DNA of 64,000 bases. Origin: Ensifer adhaerens. GTDB taxonomy: Bacteria > Pseudomonadota > Alphaproteobacteria > Rhizobiales > Rhizobiaceae. Below, piece by piece: positions 53,408 to 61,816 of the stretch; position 1 is the stretch's first letter; each line of letters starts with the position of its first letter. The stretch covers positions 558,001 through 622,000 of the forward strand of contig OCMG01000004.1 of NCBI GenBank assembly GCA_900215285.1, in the 5' to 3' direction. The notes below the pieces were generated by a model. The model did no database searches. It was not told the origin of the DNA and saw only the letters and a list, made by a program, of their open reading frames with translations. The position numbers and the translations under genes were made by a program.

Positions 53408-54073
53408 TCATGGGCGACGCGGATCCGAGCCGAAAATGCCCCGCTTTCCGATTTCAGCCGCCTTGCCCGCCGCCTCGTAGGCCGAACCGGGCGCCGCCTG
53501 CGCCCAGCCGTTCTGGACCAGCCAGGCGCCGACATCCTCCTTGCCGAGCAGGCAGCGCGCCTTCACGTCGCCCTGCCATGCGGGATCGACGATGTCGCAG
53601 GTCACCGAGCGGCCACGCAGGAAGCGGCGGAGCTGCGTAAGTGCCCATTGGCCGCAGGGCCAGGCAGACTGCCCCGTCCCGCACATCGTCACCGGCTCCA
53701 GCAGCACGATATCCCTAAGCGTCACACGGCCGCGCGTTGTCTGAAGTATCCCCACGGCGGTCACGGCCGGCTTCGCGATCACCTGAAAGGCTGGTGAGGG
53801 AGGTTCTGCGGACTTCGAGGGGAGCTTCGCGCCCGGTGCGGATGGAGCGACTTGCGCGGGAGCCGGCATGGCGGCCGGCGCCTTCTGCAAGCTCTCCATC
53901 GCGGGTGGTGTGGCCGGAGACGGCAAATCTCGCGGCTGCTGCGCCTTCACCTCGACCGTGGCCGTGGTCTGCGGCGCAGTTTCCGCAACGATGCGCGCCT
54001 GCCCCTTCTGCATGAGAACCACCACACCGAGAATGCCGGCGATCATCAGAAGCGCGAGGAAGAGGAAGCGCAA
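53408..54073 (-). CDS. Thermonuclease-fold protein, probably inactive
   Basis: The protein (about 221 aa from TTG 54073) has an N-terminal membrane anchor (RFLFLALLMIAGILGVVVLM), a Pro/Ala-rich linker and a C-terminal staphylococcal-nuclease-like domain ending in WLVQNGWAQAAP. By alignment of RVTLRDIVLLEP and WQGDVKARC with the family, the catalytic Arg, metal-binding Asp and second Arg are replaced. An ATG at 54118 would overlap the S24 gene by 34 bases; the TTG has an AGTAGGA site. A binding role in the periplasm is possible. Confidence 0.75.
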   Translation of the reverse strand: MRFLFLALLMIAGILGVVVLMQKGQARIVAETAPQTTATVEVKAQQPRDLPSPATPPAMESLQKAPAAMPAPAQVAPSAPGAKLPSKSAEPPSPAFQVIAKPAVTAVGILQTTRGRVTLRDIVLLEPVTMCGTGQSAWPCGQWALTQLRRFLRGRSVTCDIVDPAWQGDVKARCLLGKEDVGAWLVQNGWAQAAPGSAYEAAGKAAEIGKRGIFGSDPRRP

Positions 54074-54084
54074 GGCAAATTTTC

Positions 54085-54750
54085 CTACTGGCTGGCCCAG
54101 ATGATCCGTGCCACCCATTCGATCTCCGAAAGATCGAAGCTGCGGTTGGGATGATCGGGATTAAGGGACATGAGTTCGATATTGCGCGACGTCTGGCGCT
54201 GCAGGACCTTGGCCATGACCTCGCCCTCCCGGGTCTTGACGACCACGCGGTCGCCCCGGCGCACCTGCGCGCCGGGCTCGACGATCAGCACGTCGCCGTC
54301 GCGATAAAGCGGCATCATGCTCTCACCCTGAACCTCGAGCGCGTAGCAGCCGGCCTTGCGATCCGGCGCGGCCGGAAAGTCCACCACATCCCAGCCCTGC
54401 CCCGCCGGAAAACCGCCATCATCGAAAAAGCCGCCGGCACCCGCCTGCGCGAAGCCCAAAAGCGGAATGGCCGACTGCTGCGGCGGGAACTGGCCGGTCG
54501 GCATTCCATTGAGGCCACCTGCCGGGTTCAGGAGGCCCATGAATTCGTCAAGCGTCGCACCCGTGGCCTCCAGTACCTTGGAGAGCGATTCCGTCGAAGG
54601 CCAGCGCAGCCGGCCGTCCGGGCTGAGGCGTTTCGACTTGTTGAACGACGTCGGATCCAGCCCCGCCTTGCGCGCCAGGCCGGATGCAGACAGATCGTAT
54701 TTTTCAGCCAGGGCGTCGATCGCGCCCCAGATCGCGTCGTGTGAAATCAT
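54085..54750 (-). CDS. S24 peptidase/LexA-like transcriptional regulator
   Basis: The 221-residue protein has an N-terminal helix-turn-helix (DLSASGLARKAGLDPTSFNKSKR) and a C-terminal S24 peptidase domain with the catalytic Ser in VQGESMMPLYRDGD and Lys in VVVKTREGEVMAKVLQ. Such proteins repress genes until self-cleavage on DNA damage. No phage genes are near, so it is probably a chromosomal stress regulator. The Ala-Gly-like cleavage site is likely in the FAQAGAGGFF segment. Confidence 0.88.
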   Translation of the reverse strand: MISHDAIWGAIDALAEKYDLSASGLARKAGLDPTSFNKSKRLSPDGRLRWPSTESLSKVLEATGATLDEFMGLLNPAGGLNGMPTGQFPPQQSAIPLLGFAQAGAGGFFDDGGFPAGQGWDVVDFPAAPDRKAGCYALEVQGESMMPLYRDGDVLIVEPGAQVRRGDRVVVKTREGEVMAKVLQRQTSRNIELMSLNPDHPNRSFDLSEIEWVARIIWASQ

Positions 54751-54897
54751 AGGTCATGCCGTTTCGAAATCGGGCCGGCGGCGCGTCAGCCACGCCAGGG
54801 CCGCAAGGCGTTCACAAACCTTGCCGCGACATTAGCCAATCCGCGCGTATGAGTAAAGCGAATGAGGAATAAAATCCCATTCCGGGGGCGCAATTTG

Positions 54898-55551
54898 TCA
54901 GACAGGCTGCAATTGCCCAAGCTTCGAGAGCTGGATGACCGCCTGGGTGCGGCTGTCGACATTGAGTTTCAGGAGAACAGCCGAGACATGGGCCTTTATC
55001 GTGGCCTCCGAAACGCCGAGTTCATAGGCGATTTGCTTGTTGAGAAGTCCTTCGGAGAGCATGTTGAGGACGCGCACCTGCTGGGGCGTGAGCGTCTGTA
55101 GCCGGCTCAGGAGGTCGCTGACATCGGCATCTGTTTCACCGCCACGCGGATCGTAGCCTTCGGGTTCGGCTATGGCGCCCTCGGCAACCTTGCGCACAGC
55201 CTCGCGGATCTGATCGGCGCCGGAGGATTTCGGGATGAAGCCGGAGGCGCCGAGTTCGAAGACCCGGCGCATGGTCTGCTGGTCTTCGCTCGCAGAACAG
55301 ACGACGATGGCGAGGCCCGGAAACTCGGCGCGGAGCGACATGAGCCCCGTCAATCCGTTCATGCCGGGCATGGTGAGATCGAGCAGCAGCATGTCGATAT
55401 CGAGATTTTCGGCTGCCGTCCTGCGTGCGCTCTCAAAGTCGCCGGCCTCGAGAATCTGCGGCACTGGCTGCATACCGCAAACCGCCTGGCGAAGCGCGCC
55501 GCGAAAAAGCGGATGGTCATCCGCAATCAAGATCGTCAAGGCTGACGTCAT
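54898..55551 (-). CDS. NarL/FixJ-type response regulator
   Basis: The 217-residue protein has a receiver domain (LTILIADDHPLFRGAL with the acidic pair; phospho-Asp in MLLLDLTMPGMNG; Lys in GFIPKSS) and a C-terminal LuxR-type HTH (LTPQQVRVLNMLSEGLLNKQIAYELGVSEATIKAHVSAVLLKLNV). The start at 55551 is set by the GGGAGGGG before it. No kinase is adjacent; the symporter-kinase at 30.6 kb is one candidate partner, by analogy with LuxR-type regulators paired with such kinases in pseudomonads. Confidence 0.92.
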   Translation of the reverse strand: MTSALTILIADDHPLFRGALRQAVCGMQPVPQILEAGDFESARRTAAENLDIDMLLLDLTMPGMNGLTGLMSLRAEFPGLAIVVCSASEDQQTMRRVFELGASGFIPKSSGADQIREAVRKVAEGAIAEPEGYDPRGGETDADVSDLLSRLQTLTPQQVRVLNMLSEGLLNKQIAYELGVSEATIKAHVSAVLLKLNVDSRTQAVIQLSKLGQLQPV

Positions 55552-55638
55552 TCCCAACCCCTCCCGGGTCATATTTTCATGTGGTCCAGCCGCTCTCTCC
55601 CCGGCGCGCCACTTGTTTTAGCTTCATTATATACACGT

Positions 55639-56061
55639 TCAGGTCTTTTGCGGAAGAGCATTGCCGCCCTGGTTTTGCTGATCGAGGTCCTTGGCGATCC
55701 CCATGAAGCGGCGCATGAATTTCTCCATGATCGAGAGGCTGCGATCAACCTCGGCGTCGCTCGGAAGGTCGGCCGCCTTGCTCTTGCCAGCAACCTGGCG
55801 TTCCAGGGCGTCGACACGGGCCTTGAGTGCGGCCATATCGGAAACGGCCGATCCGTCGGCGGGCTGCGCCTGGTTTTCCCCGGAGCAGACAAGCTTTCCG
55901 GCATCGGGCTTGCACAGCATCATCTCGCCGGTCACCGTGTCGAGCCGTACCACGCCCCCATCCACCGGCTGCAACTGATAACGGGTTGTCTGTGTGTCGT
56001 CGGCAAGCGCGATGAACGGTGAAAGCGTCAAAAGGCCTGCCAGCAAAAAACGTCTGCTCAT
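55639..56061 (-). CDS. Exported protein with C-terminal coiled coil
   Basis: The 140-residue product has a signal peptide (MSRRFLLAGLLTLSPFIALA), a small domain with two Cys (MLCKPDAGKLVC) near residues 49-60 and a coiled coil (MAALKARVDALERQVAG) followed by a charged tail. It fits no family known to me. It lies 87 bases upstream of the response-regulator gene on the same strand. Confidence 0.72.
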   Translation of the reverse strand: MSRRFLLAGLLTLSPFIALADDTQTTRYQLQPVDGGVVRLDTVTGEMMLCKPDAGKLVCSGENQAQPADGSAVSDMAALKARVDALERQVAGKSKAADLPSDAEVDRSLSIMEKFMRRFMGIAKDLDQQNQGGNALPQKT

Positions 56062-56138
56062 GTCAAACTCCCCCTTGCGTTTGCGGCCGGCTTCGCGCCA
56101 AGAGGGTCACAAGGAACCCAAGCCCGCGGAATTGTCCC

Positions 56139-56486
56139 ATGGAAAAAGCAGTCTACAAGATCGTCTCCTCTGAAATATGGCAGGCAGCCGCCGCAAAGGG
56201 TGTTTTTGAGGGTGCGGGCATCGATCTGACCGATGGGTTCATTCATCTGTCAACGGCAACGCAGTCGGTGAAGACCGCGGAGCTTTATTTCGCAGGTCAG
56301 ACCGGGCTGATGCTGGTGGCGGTCGATACTGCCAAACTCGGTGCAGCACTGGTCTTCGAGCCTTCACGCGACAATGCGCTCTTCCCGCATCTCTATGGTC
56401 CGCTGCCGCTTTCGGCCGTGATCTGGGCAAAGCCGTTGCCCGTCGGCGCGGATGGCCAGCATGTCTTTCCGGAGTTCGTGGCATGA
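56139..56486 (+). CDS. DUF952 family protein
   Basis: The 115-residue product matches DUF952: MEKAVYKIVSSEIWQAAAAKG, GIDLTDGFIHLSTATQ, LMLVAVDTAKLG, FPHLYGPLPLSAVIW. Function unknown; some relatives resemble ADP-ribosyl-transfer folds. The start at 56139 gives the family length. It overlaps pyrD by 4 bases (ATGA), a pairing I recall from other rhizobia. Confidence 0.9.
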   Translation: MEKAVYKIVSSEIWQAAAAKGVFEGAGIDLTDGFIHLSTATQSVKTAELYFAGQTGLMLVAVDTAKLGAALVFEPSRDNALFPHLYGPLPLSAVIWAKPLPVGADGQHVFPEFVA

Positions 56487-57574
56487 GCTTTCTTTCCCGT
56501 CTCGGCCAGCAGGCACTTTTCACCCTCGATCCGGAAACGGCACACGGGCTTTCGATTGCCGCCCTGAAGACGGGCCTGATGCCCGCCTGCCGCACGTTGC
56601 CGGATGCGCGGCTGAAGCAGACAATCGCAGGGCTGACTTTCGACAATCCGCTCGGCATGGCCGCGGGCTACGACAAGAATGCGGACGTGCCGGCAGAACT
56701 GGTGCGTCTCGGCTTCGGCTTCGCCGAGGTCGGCACGCTGACGCCGCGCCCGCAGGCCGGCAATCCGAAGCCGCGCCTGTTCCGTCTGGTCGACGATCGC
56801 GCGGTCATCAATCGCATGGGCTTCAACAACGATGGCCACGCAGCAGCGCTCGAACGTCTCAGCAGGCTGCCGAAAACGCTCATGGTCGGCGTCAATATCG
56901 GGGCGAACAAGGATAGCGAGGATCGCATTGCCGATTATGTGGCGGGAATTCGCAGCTTCCATGCCGTGGCGCGCTATTTCACCGCCAATGTCTCATCGCC
57001 CAACACGCCGGGTCTGCGCAACCTGCAGGACCGCGAAAGCCTTGATGCGCTGCTGACGGCCGTGCTCGCCGCGCGCGACGAAGAGGTGGTGAAAGCAGGC
57101 GGCGCAAAGGTGCCGGTGTTTCTGAAGATCGCGCCCGACATGAGCGAGGGCGGACTGGACGATATTGCCGAGGTTTCGCTCGCCCGCGGCCTCGACGGGC
57201 TGATCGTGTCGAACACGACGATCGGGCGAAACGGCCTGACGGACAAGCGCCAGGCCGGCGAGACCGGCGGACTTTCCGGCCGCCCGCTCTTTGCGCTTTC
57301 CACTACGGTTCTTGCCAAGATGCGCCAGCGCGTCGGCAAGGACTTCCCGCTGATTGGCGCGGGCGGCGTCGAGTCGGCCGAAACGGCAGCGGAAAAGATC
57401 CGCGCCGGGGCCGATCTCGTGCAACTCTACTCCTGCATGGTTTATGAGGGGCCGGAGCTGGCGAGACGGATCGTGAAAGGGCTGTCAGCCCTTTGCGATC
57501 GGGAGAAGCTGGGCTCGATCCGCGAGTTGCGGGACGCCCGTGTCGCGCACTGGGCAAGCCAGCCGCTCGGCTAG
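56483..57574 (+). CDS. pyrD: Dihydroorotate dehydrogenase (quinone), class 2
   Basis: PyrD (363 aa) oxidises dihydroorotate in pyrimidine synthesis, passing electrons to quinone at the inner membrane. It has the class 2 N-terminal extension (FTLDPETAHGLSIAALKTG), LTFDNPLGMAAGYDKNADV, the catalytic Ser in TANVSSPNTPGLRNLQ, VSNTTIGR and the FMN phosphate-binding LIGAGGVESAETAAEKI. It ends at a rhizobial-type intergenic repeat. Confidence 0.97.
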   Translation: MSFLSRLGQQALFTLDPETAHGLSIAALKTGLMPACRTLPDARLKQTIAGLTFDNPLGMAAGYDKNADVPAELVRLGFGFAEVGTLTPRPQAGNPKPRLFRLVDDRAVINRMGFNNDGHAAALERLSRLPKTLMVGVNIGANKDSEDRIADYVAGIRSFHAVARYFTANVSSPNTPGLRNLQDRESLDALLTAVLAARDEEVVKAGGAKVPVFLKIAPDMSEGGLDDIAEVSLARGLDGLIVSNTTIGRNGLTDKRQAGETGGLSGRPLFALSTTVLAKMRQRVGKDFPLIGAGGVESAETAAEKIRAGADLVQLYSCMVYEGPELARRIVKGLSALCDREKLGSIRELRDARVAHWASQPLG

Positions 57575-57640
57575 AGCAAATCCAGCGAAAGTGGAAACCG
57601 GTTTCGCGTCCGGAATTGCACTAAAACAAAGAGATAGATC
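57574..57640. repeat. Dispersed rhizobial intergenic repeat
   Basis: The segment contains GCGAAAGTGGAAACCGG and CGTCCGGAATTGC followed by AAAACAAAGAGATAGA, which I recall from many intergenic sites in Rhizobium and Agrobacterium genomes. A perfect 12-base palindrome GAAACCGGTTTC lies at 57594-57605. It fills the gap between convergent pyrD and the MATE gene. Confidence 0.7.
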
Positions 57641-58973
57641 ACCCAAACATCTTGCGCGTCTTGCCCGGCAGGATCGCGGCGAGCGTGATGCCGCGCATCA
57701 GCAGGAAGATGTTGAGTGCGGCCCAGAGGCCGTGATTGCCGAACAGCGGCGGCAGCGTGAAGGCGGCAACGAGATAGACAATGAACGAGACGATCATCAT
57801 GTTGCGCATCTCTGCCGTCCAGGCAGTCCCCATGAAGACGCCGTCCATCTGGAAGGCAAGCGCGCCGGTCATGGCGGTCAGCGCCATCCAGAAGAGATAG
57901 AGCCCCGCTTCCGCACGCACATCGGCCGCGCTGGTCAGGAAAGCGATCACCTGCTGACCCGCGAGCATGTTCGCGACGGCCAGGAGCGCCGAAAGCCCCA
58001 GCGACCAGATAAGGGTCAGCCGCACGGCATCGCGGAAGGCCTGACGGTCTCCCGCCCCGAGCGAGCGTCCACAGATCTGCTCGGCCGCCGCGGCCATGCC
58101 GTCGAGGAAAAAGGCGATCACCATGAAGAAGTTCATGAGGATGCCATTGGCGGCCAGCGTCACGGTGCCCAGATCCGCACCGATGCGCGCCATGATGAGA
58201 AAGGAGCCTGTGAGCAGCAATGTGCGGATCATGATGTCACGGTTTACGGCGAAGAGTGCCTTCAACTTGTCGAGCGCGAAGACCGTGCGCCAGTCAGTCC
58301 CGAGATCCACGCGGCGGAACCCGGCAAAGGCAAATGCCAGGCCGGCAAGCGCCGTGACAATTTCCGCCGTGAACGTTGCCCAGGCGACACCCGTCACGCC
58401 GAGACCGAACCATAGGCCGAGCGTGATCGACAGGGCGATATTGATCCCGTTCAACAGTGTCTGGAGGAAAAGCCCGATACCCGCCCGGCCGCGACCGAGC
58501 ACGAAGCCGAGAAGGCAGTCGTTGATCAGGCGCGCGGGCGCGGAGAGAATGCGAATGGCGAAATAGGTTGCCGCAACCGTGGCGGCGGCCGGTTCGGGCG
58601 ACAGGATGGCGAGGCCGGCGGCGAGAATCGGCGAGGCGAGCGCCAGCAGCAGGAAACCGGCCACGAGGCTGGTGGCGGTAGCGCGGAAGAAGACGGCGCG
58701 CTCTTCCGCGGCATCCATGCGCCCGAAGGCCTGCGCGGTCAGCGCCGTCGTCGAGGTCCGGAAAAACCCGGTGAAGGAGAAGAGGAAATCAAAGAGCACA
58801 GCTGCGATGCCGATGCCGGCGAGATCGGCTGCCACACCCGTCTGGCCAACCACGGCCGTGTCGGTCAATCCCAGCAGTGGCGTCGAGACGAAGCCGAGCG
58901 TCATCGGTACCGCAATCGAAAGGACGAGGCGATGGGTGACGCGGAATGAGCGGTCTTGTGTGGCGATATTCAT
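57639..58973 (-). CDS. MATE family efflux transporter (DinF-like)
   Basis: The 444-residue protein has twelve hydrophobic segments in two halves typical of MATE/DinF exporters: LVLSIAVPMTLGFVSTPLLGLTDTAVVGQTG at the start and DIMIRTLLLTGSFLIMARIGADLGTVTLAANGILMNFF at the start of the second half. It would export organic cations or other small molecules with Na+ or H+. The start at 58973 (MNIATQDRSFRVTHR) is preferred to 59000. Confidence 0.92.
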   Translation of the reverse strand: MNIATQDRSFRVTHRLVLSIAVPMTLGFVSTPLLGLTDTAVVGQTGVAADLAGIGIAAVLFDFLFSFTGFFRTSTTALTAQAFGRMDAAEERAVFFRATATSLVAGFLLLALASPILAAGLAILSPEPAAATVAATYFAIRILSAPARLINDCLLGFVLGRGRAGIGLFLQTLLNGINIALSITLGLWFGLGVTGVAWATFTAEIVTALAGLAFAFAGFRRVDLGTDWRTVFALDKLKALFAVNRDIMIRTLLLTGSFLIMARIGADLGTVTLAANGILMNFFMVIAFFLDGMAAAAEQICGRSLGAGDRQAFRDAVRLTLIWSLGLSALLAVANMLAGQQVIAFLTSAADVRAEAGLYLFWMALTAMTGALAFQMDGVFMGTAWTAEMRNMMIVSFIVYLVAAFTLPPLFGNHGLWAALNIFLLMRGITLAAILPGKTRKMFG

Positions 58974-59026
58974 GAAAGGTCCGGAAGTCGCGCGTTTCAC
59001 GCGATTCCCGGACTGACGGGGAATCG

Positions 59027-59530
59027 CTAGTTCGACAGAACCATGGACCAGAAGGGCCGGTTATCGGAAGCGCTATTTTGCGAAACGGCAACACCGAGCC
59101 CCTTGTAGGGCCCAAGCATGTTCTTCAGATGCTTGGGCGAATGGACCCAGGCCTGGAATGCGCGCTCCGCCGTCTCCTGGCCGGTGGCGATGTTTTCGGC
59201 AGCCTGGAGGCGCACGCCCATGCGTTTCATGCGCGATGTGAAGTCGTCTTCCGATTTCAACTCGTGGTTCATCTCCCCTGCCTTGGCCATCCGGTTTGCC
59301 TGATCGACGGCTGCCGCAACGGCGGCCTTGTCCTCGACCAGCGGCGGCAAATGCCTGGAAGCCCGCAGCTTGTTGATCAGCGGCAGAACGGTCTTGGTGT
59401 CATCGTTGGCATTGCCCGGTTCCGGCTGAAGAACCGTGACCGTGGTGCAGCCGGAAAGCAGAGCCAGGCCAAGTCCGGCCAGCACCGTGCGGCGGGTAAG
59501 CAAGGGAAGATCAAGTCTGTAGGTGGACAT
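59027..59530 (-). CDS. CAP/SCP-domain lipoprotein
   Basis: The 167-residue protein carries a lipoprotein signal (RRTVLAGLGLALLSGC, lipobox LLSGC) and a CAP domain (VLPLINKLRASRHLPPLVEDKAAVAAAVDQANRMAKAGEMNHEL, ENIATGQETAERAFQAWVHSPKHLKNML). Bacterial CAP proteins act outside the cytoplasm; the exact activity is unknown. Its ATG overlaps the stop of the next upstream gene by one base (TGATG). Confidence 0.9.
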   Translation of the reverse strand: MSTYRLDLPLLTRRTVLAGLGLALLSGCTTVTVLQPEPGNANDDTKTVLPLINKLRASRHLPPLVEDKAAVAAAVDQANRMAKAGEMNHELKSEDDFTSRMKRMGVRLQAAENIATGQETAERAFQAWVHSPKHLKNMLGPYKGLGVAVSQNSASDNRPFWSMVLSN

Positions 59531-59796
59531 CAGCGGCGGTAGCTCATCAGGCGCAGGATGATGAAGGCGGGGATGACGACGACCGCACCCAGGAGGAAGT
59601 AATCGCCCACCTCGCCGAAGGCGCGGAAGCCGGTGTGCCAGAGATTGGCGAGGAAATCGCGGATCCAGTGGAGGATATCCATCGGATACCAGCCGAAAGA
59701 GCGCATCACGAAGCCGACGATCACGGAGACCACGACCAGCTTGACGATGAGACGGCCGGGGCTGTCGCCCAACATCCGGTTCATTGATTCGCTCAT
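59530..59796 (-). CDS. Small membrane protein, DUF6460-like
   Basis: The 88-residue protein has two membrane segments (LIVKLVVVSVIVGFVMRSFGW and YFLLGAVVVIPAFIILRLM) around a conserved WYPMDILHWIRDF stretch. This matches a rhizobial family of unknown function. It is translationally coupled to the CAP lipoprotein gene. Confidence 0.82.
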   Translation of the reverse strand: MSESMNRMLGDSPGRLIVKLVVVSVIVGFVMRSFGWYPMDILHWIRDFLANLWHTGFRAFGEVGDYFLLGAVVVIPAFIILRLMSYRR

Positions 59797-59954
59797 CTCG
59801 TCTGGCTCCCTTTCAACGTCCGACGCCGCTTTCGCAGCGCTTTAGACCAGAGATAGGGTCCGAATCATGGCGGCGGCAAGAGGCTTCGCAAAATTCGCTT
59901 GATCGCGCCCGCGCAAAGGCAATATTGCGCGCGACCGAAATGGGAATGCCCGAC

Positions 59955-60902
59955 ATGACCGCGATGGACCTCACCTCCGGCGACCTTATTGCCGACCGGC
60001 GCGCCGACTATGCCCGCATGCTGGCCTCGGGCGGAGACATGGATGCCGCAGCCGAGCTGATGGAACAGGCGCTGGAAATCGCGCCGGGCTGGAGCGCCGG
60101 CTGGTTCCTGCTGGGCGAATATCGCGAGAAGGCGGGCCTTCGCAGTGAGGCGATCGAGGCGTATCGAAAGGTTGTCGATCTCAGCGAAGACGATGTCTTC
60201 GGCGCAGGCCTCAAGCTCTCCATCCTCGGCGACCGCGCGCAACCGGCGACGCCTCCCATTGCCTATGTCGAACAGCTTTTCGATGACTATGCCGACCGGT
60301 TCGAAACGGCGCTGATCGAAAAGCTCGAATACAAGGTGCCCGTCCGGCTCGCGGCGCTGATCGAGGCCAAGGGTCGAGACCATTACACCCGCGCCATCGA
60401 CCTCGGCTGCGGCACAGGGCTCATGGGCGCCGAACTGCGTGGCCGCGCCGATCATCTGGAAGGCTACGATCTCTCCGCAAAGATGCTGACCAAGGCGCAG
60501 GAAAAGGGGCTTTACGATTATCTCGATCAGGCCGACCTGTCGCTGGGAACCCGTGAGGCGCGGCTGATCGGACCTGCGCTTTCCGCCCACCGCGCCGATC
60601 TGGTCGCGGCGGCCGATGTGCTGATGTATCTCGGCGATCTGGAACCGGTATTCGATCTGGCTTTCGCGCTGCTGGCAGACAAGGGGCACTTCGCGTTTTC
60701 GGTGGAACATCTGATGGATGGCAGCGACGATTTTCGCCTGCAGCCGTCCCTTCGCTACGCACATTCGCCAGCCTATATAGCAGGGCTTTTGAGCCTCCAC
60801 GGCTTCGTGCTTCTCGGTTCCGAAAAGCTCGTCATCCGCATGGATGGAGGCGTCCCGGTGAACGGTGTTCTGTTCATTGCCGAAAAGCGAGGCTCCGCGT
60901 AA
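59955..60902 (+). CDS. TPR-containing class I SAM-dependent methyltransferase
   Basis: The 315-residue protein has an N-terminal TPR-like helical part (MDAAAELMEQALEIAPGWSAGWFLLGEYREKAGLRSEAIEAYRKVVDL) and a C-terminal methyltransferase domain whose motif I is AIDLGCGTGLMGAEL and motif II region EGYDLSAKMLTKAQEKG. The TPR part probably binds the substrate protein. Several starts are possible (59940, 59946, 59955); a GGGA lies 9 bases before 59955. The target is unknown. Confidence 0.85.
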   Translation: MTAMDLTSGDLIADRRADYARMLASGGDMDAAAELMEQALEIAPGWSAGWFLLGEYREKAGLRSEAIEAYRKVVDLSEDDVFGAGLKLSILGDRAQPATPPIAYVEQLFDDYADRFETALIEKLEYKVPVRLAALIEAKGRDHYTRAIDLGCGTGLMGAELRGRADHLEGYDLSAKMLTKAQEKGLYDYLDQADLSLGTREARLIGPALSAHRADLVAAADVLMYLGDLEPVFDLAFALLADKGHFAFSVEHLMDGSDDFRLQPSLRYAHSPAYIAGLLSLHGFVLLGSEKLVIRMDGGVPVNGVLFIAEKRGSA

Positions 60903-61014
60903 TTTTGTTGCGTCGCAGCATCGAAATAGGTCAGCAATGCTTACATATATTTGTTGCGAAATTTCTGTTGTTTGAGACAATCGTCGCCAGGGAGGACAGG
61001 CAGACGGTTTCGCG

Positions 61015-61665
61015 ATGGAGAGCGGCGTGGCGAATATTTCGGATGTGTTTACCCATCTTAGCGGTCGTGCCGACCGGCATTCGATTTTCGAAGACGCGCA
61101 AGGCATTCTTGCCGGCGCCCTGATCGCCTCGCTGGGCCTCTTTTTCATGGGCAAGGCGCATCTGGTGACCAGCGGCATGGCGGGGGCCGCGTTTCTGATC
61201 CATTACGCCTCAGGCCTCTCCTTCGGGCTGCTGTTCTTCCTCGTCAACCTACCCTTCTATGCGCTGGCCTTCCTTCGCATGGGGCTTGCCTTCACGCTCA
61301 AGAGCTTCGCCGCCGTGGCGATCACGTCCGCTCTCGTCGATGTGCAGAACCGTTATCTTTCGATCGGCGACATCAACGCCTTCTGGGCCGCGCTGATCGG
61401 CGGGCTGCTGCTCGGCTTCGGGCTCCTCGCACTTTACCGCCACCGCGCCAGCCTTGGCGGAATTGGCATTCTGGCCGTCTATGTGCAAGATCGGACGCGG
61501 TTTCGGGCAGGCCAGGTGCAAATGGCCTTCGATGCGATCGTGCTAACGTTCGCGTTTCTCGCAGCCCCCCTGGAGATTGTCCTTGCCTCGGTGCTCGGCG
61601 CCGTGATCCTGAACGTCTTCGTAATGGTCAACCACCGCAGCGACCGCTACAGCGTGCTCCGTTAG
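61015..61665 (+). CDS. YitT family membrane protein
   Basis: The 216-residue protein has five or six membrane segments and the YitT pattern: ILAGALIASLGLFFMGKAHLVTSGMAGAAFLIHYASGLSFGLLFFLVNLPFYALAF. It lacks the cytoplasmic C-terminal domain of Bacillus YitT. Function is unknown. It is followed directly by tandem repeats. Confidence 0.88.
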   Translation: MESGVANISDVFTHLSGRADRHSIFEDAQGILAGALIASLGLFFMGKAHLVTSGMAGAAFLIHYASGLSFGLLFFLVNLPFYALAFLRMGLAFTLKSFAAVAITSALVDVQNRYLSIGDINAFWAALIGGLLLGFGLLALYRHRASLGGIGILAVYVQDRTRFRAGQVQMAFDAIVLTFAFLAAPLEIVLASVLGAVILNVFVMVNHRSDRYSVLR

Positions 61666-61683
61666 GCACGTTCAAGACGAGTA

Positions 61684-61816
61684 CCGCTAGGCACTTTTTC
61701 TGGAATTGCTTCATCCGCGCAATTCCGAACGAAAAACCGCTAGGCACTTTTTCTGGAATTGCTTTATCCGCGCAATTCCGAACGAAAAACCGCCAGGCAC
61801 TTTTTCTGGAATTGCT
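61684..61816. repeat. Tandem 53-bp repeats (2.5 copies) after yitT
   Basis: Units begin at 61684, 61737 and 61790 with a constant 53-base period. Each starts CCGC[T/C]AGGCACTTTTTC and contains the arms GGAATTGC and GCAATTCC. The third unit is cut at 61816, the last base of the following gene's stop codon. The hairpins with flanking A/T runs could serve as terminators for the two convergent genes. Confidence 0.9.

Noticed and set aside
54085..54750. S24/LexA-like regulator as sign of a prophage
   Set aside because: No integrase, structural or lysis genes are near and the flanking genes are housekeeping, so a chromosomal regulator is more likely.
61684..61816. Possible CRISPR array
   Set aside because: The units are directly adjacent with a 53-base period and no variable spacers, so this is a tandem repeat.
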